From an uncultured Collinsella sp. (GTDB lineage Bacteria > Actinomycetota > Coriobacteriia > Coriobacteriales > Coriobacteriaceae): a stretch of 17,097 bases of DNA. The DNA lies in contig UQJA01000031.1 in NCBI GenBank assembly GCA_900541285.1, positions 1 through 17,097 of the forward strand. Reading direction: 5' to 3'. Shown here piece after piece: positions 15,027 through 17,097 of this stretch. The notes under the pieces were generated by a model, which searched no databases, had not been told where the DNA came from, and saw only the letters and a program-made list of their open reading frames with translations. Each line of letters opens with the position of its first letter. The stretch's first letter is position 1. A program made the translations under genes and the position numbers.

Positions 15027-15245
15027 CTACTCTGCAGACGAAGATCCACCATCAACGATTGCCTGCTCGGACTCAGGAATCCCATCGGCACCCGTACTCT
15101 GTTCTTGCTCCACCTCTTCGCTGATTGCGGAGGCGGGGGTCGAGCCCTTCGCACCCACGATGTAGGCAGCCCCAAATCCTAACGCAATGGCAATCAAGGT
15201 CAAAATCACGTAGACAGGCCAATGGCGCTTAATATACGAAAACAC
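15027..15245 (-). CDS. Small single-pass membrane protein, function unknown
   Basis: This 72-residue protein has a short basic N-terminus (YIKRHW), one hydrophobic helix at about 10-31, and an acidic, Ser/Glu-rich tail of about 40 residues, probably outside the cell by the positive-inside rule. The start is GTG with AAGGAG 5 nt upstream. The stop of the large acidic gene lies 21 nt upstream, so the two probably share a transcript, which ends at the bidirectional terminator. I do not recognise a family. Confidence 0.7.
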   Translation of the reverse strand: MFSYIKRHWPVYVILTLIAIALGFGAAYIVGAKGSTPASAISEEVEQEQSTGADGIPESEQAIVDGGSSSAE

Positions 15246-15266
15246 GTTGACTCCTTAGAGCTCCGT

Positions 15267-17097
15267 CTACGAACGGCGGATAACCTCGGTCACGACCTCG
15301 GATACCGTGGCAATGTTCGTCGGGTTGACATTGTGGGGCAGGTCGTCCTCGGTACGAGCGCAAGCCAGACGCGTGCCGTCCACGCCGGCGATGGTGAGGG
15401 CTCGGCGGCTCGCCTCGAGCGCGGCATAGGCATCGGTCTTGGCATAGGGCATCTCGAGCGCGCCACAATCGACATGGAACGACTTGCACACCTTGCTGAC
15501 CAGGTTCATGATGCGGCGATCGCCCTTGAGCAGCTGCTGTTCGCCCTCAACCGTCACCACCGAAAGCCTACCGGCGCCGACGGATTCAAGATTGATGAAG
15601 AATACGCCGCGGAGCTTATCGCGGTGCGAAGCCAAGAAGGCCTTCATGCCGGCGCCATCACAATCCGAGGCGCCCGTTGCCACAAACCAGATATCGTGAC
15701 CGAGCAGCTCATCATCGCCCATAGAGGCGACAGCCGAGAGCATATCTTCGGAAGAAGCGCCATCGGAAGACGTAGCGCCGCCCTTCCAGCCATCGTTATC
15801 GTCCTCGAAGTTATCCCACGAACCGATACCGCGACCGGACTTCTTGGCATCGTAATCGTCTTCGACGCCCAGCCAGTCACTCATGCTGTCCTGCTCGTTT
15901 TTCTTTTTACGGCCGAACAGGCCACCCAGGCCGCGCTTACGAGACTTGGGTGCCGCCGGGGCGGGAGCCGAAATGGTCTCGATCGGCTGCGCGCCCGACG
16001 CAACGGGCATAGGAGGCGCAACGGGTGCCGATGTGGGTTCGGGACCCTGGGCAGTAGCAAAGGGGTCGTTGACCTGGGCAGAGGGATCGGGAAGGTCGAA
16101 CAGCGACGTGCGAGACGCAACGTTTGCCTGCTTCATCGACGGCAGCGACGGATCGGGGACCGAAGCCAGCGGAGACGAAGAGGGCGCAGGCGACGGTGCC
16201 GACGCCGGATCGGGAACATTCATCTGCGGACGCGGTGATGCCTGGGAGGAAATCTGGGCCATAAGGGAATCGACCGTTTCGTCCTGGATGGGAGCGACAT
16301 CGGCAACCGTGGCACCGGAACCACTCGGGGTCGGCATGGTGAAAATCTGCGTGGAGTAAGGCCTCGACTCATCCGTCTCGGGAGTCTCGGAAACCGCAGG
16401 CACTTCCTCCTGCTCGACCTCGGTCGAATCACCTTGATCGGCTGCCGCGTATTGCTCTTCGTCAGAGTTGGCCTCGACGGACTCGTCCTCGGCGGCATCT
16501 TGGATTTCGGCAGCATCAATGGGCTCGTCATCGTCTGCCGTGTCGCCCTGCTCATCGGAAACAGGAAGGGGCTCGGCAATTGCGGTGCCTTGCTTTTCAA
16601 ACGTTATCGTGGAATCGAACTGCGCGGCATCAAACGACATGGTGCTATCGACGTGCTGCTGAGCCTCGAAAGACGTTGTTGCCTCAACAACATCCGCTGA
16701 CGTCGGTTGCTGGGACTCAAAGGACGTCGTAGCTTCGGCAGCGTCGACGGGCCCGGACTGCATAGCCTCGTTCTGCTCAAACTCTTGCGCCGCGCGCTCA
16801 CGTGCCGCCTCGGCTGCCTGCTGCTGAGCGATAGCCTCCTGCTCGGCAGCCTCGCGTGCGGCAGCGCGCTTCTCCTCGAAATCGTCGACAAATTTCCTGC
16901 CCTTTGCAAGCGCACCCTTAAAGAAGCTGGAAGCGCTGGCGCCAATCGAAGAGAACGCGGATGCAATATCGGCATGGGGCGTTGCCGCGGGAATCTCGGC
17001 AGAGAAATCAGTATCGCTCTCGTAAGACACGCGCCTCGGCTGTTCAACGTAATCGTCGTCAGACTCGTCCGCAACGTCTTGCGCCGGCGCGGCGGGA
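15267..17097 (-). CDS. Acidic low-complexity protein with C-terminal M28-like domain, 5' end outside window
   Basis: The reading frame runs off the right edge. A GTG at 17030 is possible but has no ribosome site, and the upstream codons continue the same acidic composition (ADESDDDYVEQP), so the gene is almost surely longer. Numbered from that GTG: an Ala/Glu/Gln-rich probable coiled coil lies at about 50-90, four short Thr-Ser-Phe-Glu-type repeats at 100-145, a very acidic stretch at 150-225, a Pro/Ser/Ala-rich linker at 260-360 and a basic patch SRKRGLGGLFGRKKK at 363-377. The last 150 residues read like the second half of an M28 zinc aminopeptidase: DIWFVATGASDCDG corresponds to the usual ..GSEEVGL.., then FFINLESVG and a final EDDLPHNVNP. 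The two glutamates at the catalytic place are Ser-Asp (455-456) here. It could be a degenerate or non-enzymatic M28 relative. Cell location is unknown. Confidence 0.6.
   Translation of the reverse strand, partial: PAAPAQDVADESDDDYVEQPRRVSYESDTDFSAEIPAATPHADIASAFSSIGASASSFFKGALAKGRKFVDDFEEKRAAAREAAEQEAIAQQQAAEAARERAAQEFEQNEAMQSGPVDAAEATTSFESQQPTSADVVEATTSFEAQQHVDSTMSFDAAQFDSTITFEKQGTAIAEPLPVSDEQGDTADDDEPIDAAEIQDAAEDESVEANSDEEQYAAADQGDSTEVEQEEVPAVSETPETDESRPYSTQIFTMPTPSGSGATVADVAPIQDETVDSLMAQISSQASPRPQMNVPDPASAPSPAPSSSPLASVPDPSLPSMKQANVASRTSLFDLPDPSAQVNDPFATAQGPEPTSAPVAPPMPVASGAQPIETISAPAPAAPKSRKRGLGGLFGRKKKNEQDSMSDWLGVEDDYDAKKSGRGIGSWDNFEDDNDGWKGGATSSDGASSEDMLSAVASMGDDELLGHDIWFVATGASDCDGAGMKAFLASHRDKLRGVFFINLESVGAGRLSVVTVEGEQQLLKGDRRIMNLVSKVCKSFHVDCGALEMPYAKTDAYAALEASRRALTIAGVDGTRLACARTEDDLPHNVNPTNIATVSEVVTEVIRRS

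Overview
The window looks like chromosomal DNA from a human-gut Coriobacteriia, most likely a Collinsella close to C. aerofaciens. This rests on the 16S rRNA gene at the left edge (its first bases read AGAGTTCGATCCTGGCTCAG, and its variable regions look like Collinsella from memory), the high GC content, many GTG starts and the gene families present. The genus call is recognition, not a search result. Every gene is on the minus strand except one large surface protein.

Layout. (1) 1-1380: 16S rRNA, cut by the window edge at its 3' end, followed by about 500 bases of rRNA leader (1381-1900) rich in hairpins. (2) 1900-2270: tRNA-Lys(UUU) with its promoter and terminator, plus a repeat tract holding a partial second copy of the tRNA-Lys 3' end, a second terminator and a cluster of small hairpins. 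(3) 2256-5089: an M29 metallo-aminopeptidase, then purC followed directly by a small two-helix membrane protein. (4) 5199-7498: an OmpR-type response regulator and its histidine kinase, in one operon. (5) 7652-9126: a TSCPD-domain protein translationally coupled to a Tat-exported lipoprotein. (6) 9255-10601: purB. (7) 10700-11231: tRNA-Gly(CCC) with promoter and terminator, followed downstream by a diverged tandem array of about 130-base units that carry copies of the tRNA-Gly 3' end and a conserved hairpin. (8) 11529-14960, plus strand: an LPxTG wall-anchored adhesin with a thioester domain and six CnaB-like domains. (9) 14968-17097: a shared bidirectional terminator, a small single-pass membrane protein and the 3' part of a long acidic, low-complexity protein ending in an M28-peptidase-like domain.

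How the genes fit together. purC and purB serve de novo purine synthesis but are separate transcription units here. The two-component system, the Tat lipoprotein and the LPxTG adhesin are all envelope functions, but nothing in the sequence shows that one regulates another. No sortase, integrase, transposase, CRISPR array or defence system was found.

The least expected signal is the tRNA-associated repeat material. Downstream of both tRNA genes the same architecture recurs: intact tRNA, terminator, T-arm-like motif, three short hairpins, and then a second copy of the tRNA 3' end. At tRNA-Gly the 3'-end copy and one hairpin recur further as a tandem array. This looks like a small non-autonomous element family that uses tRNA 3' ends, or the debris of repeated recombination between tRNA tails.
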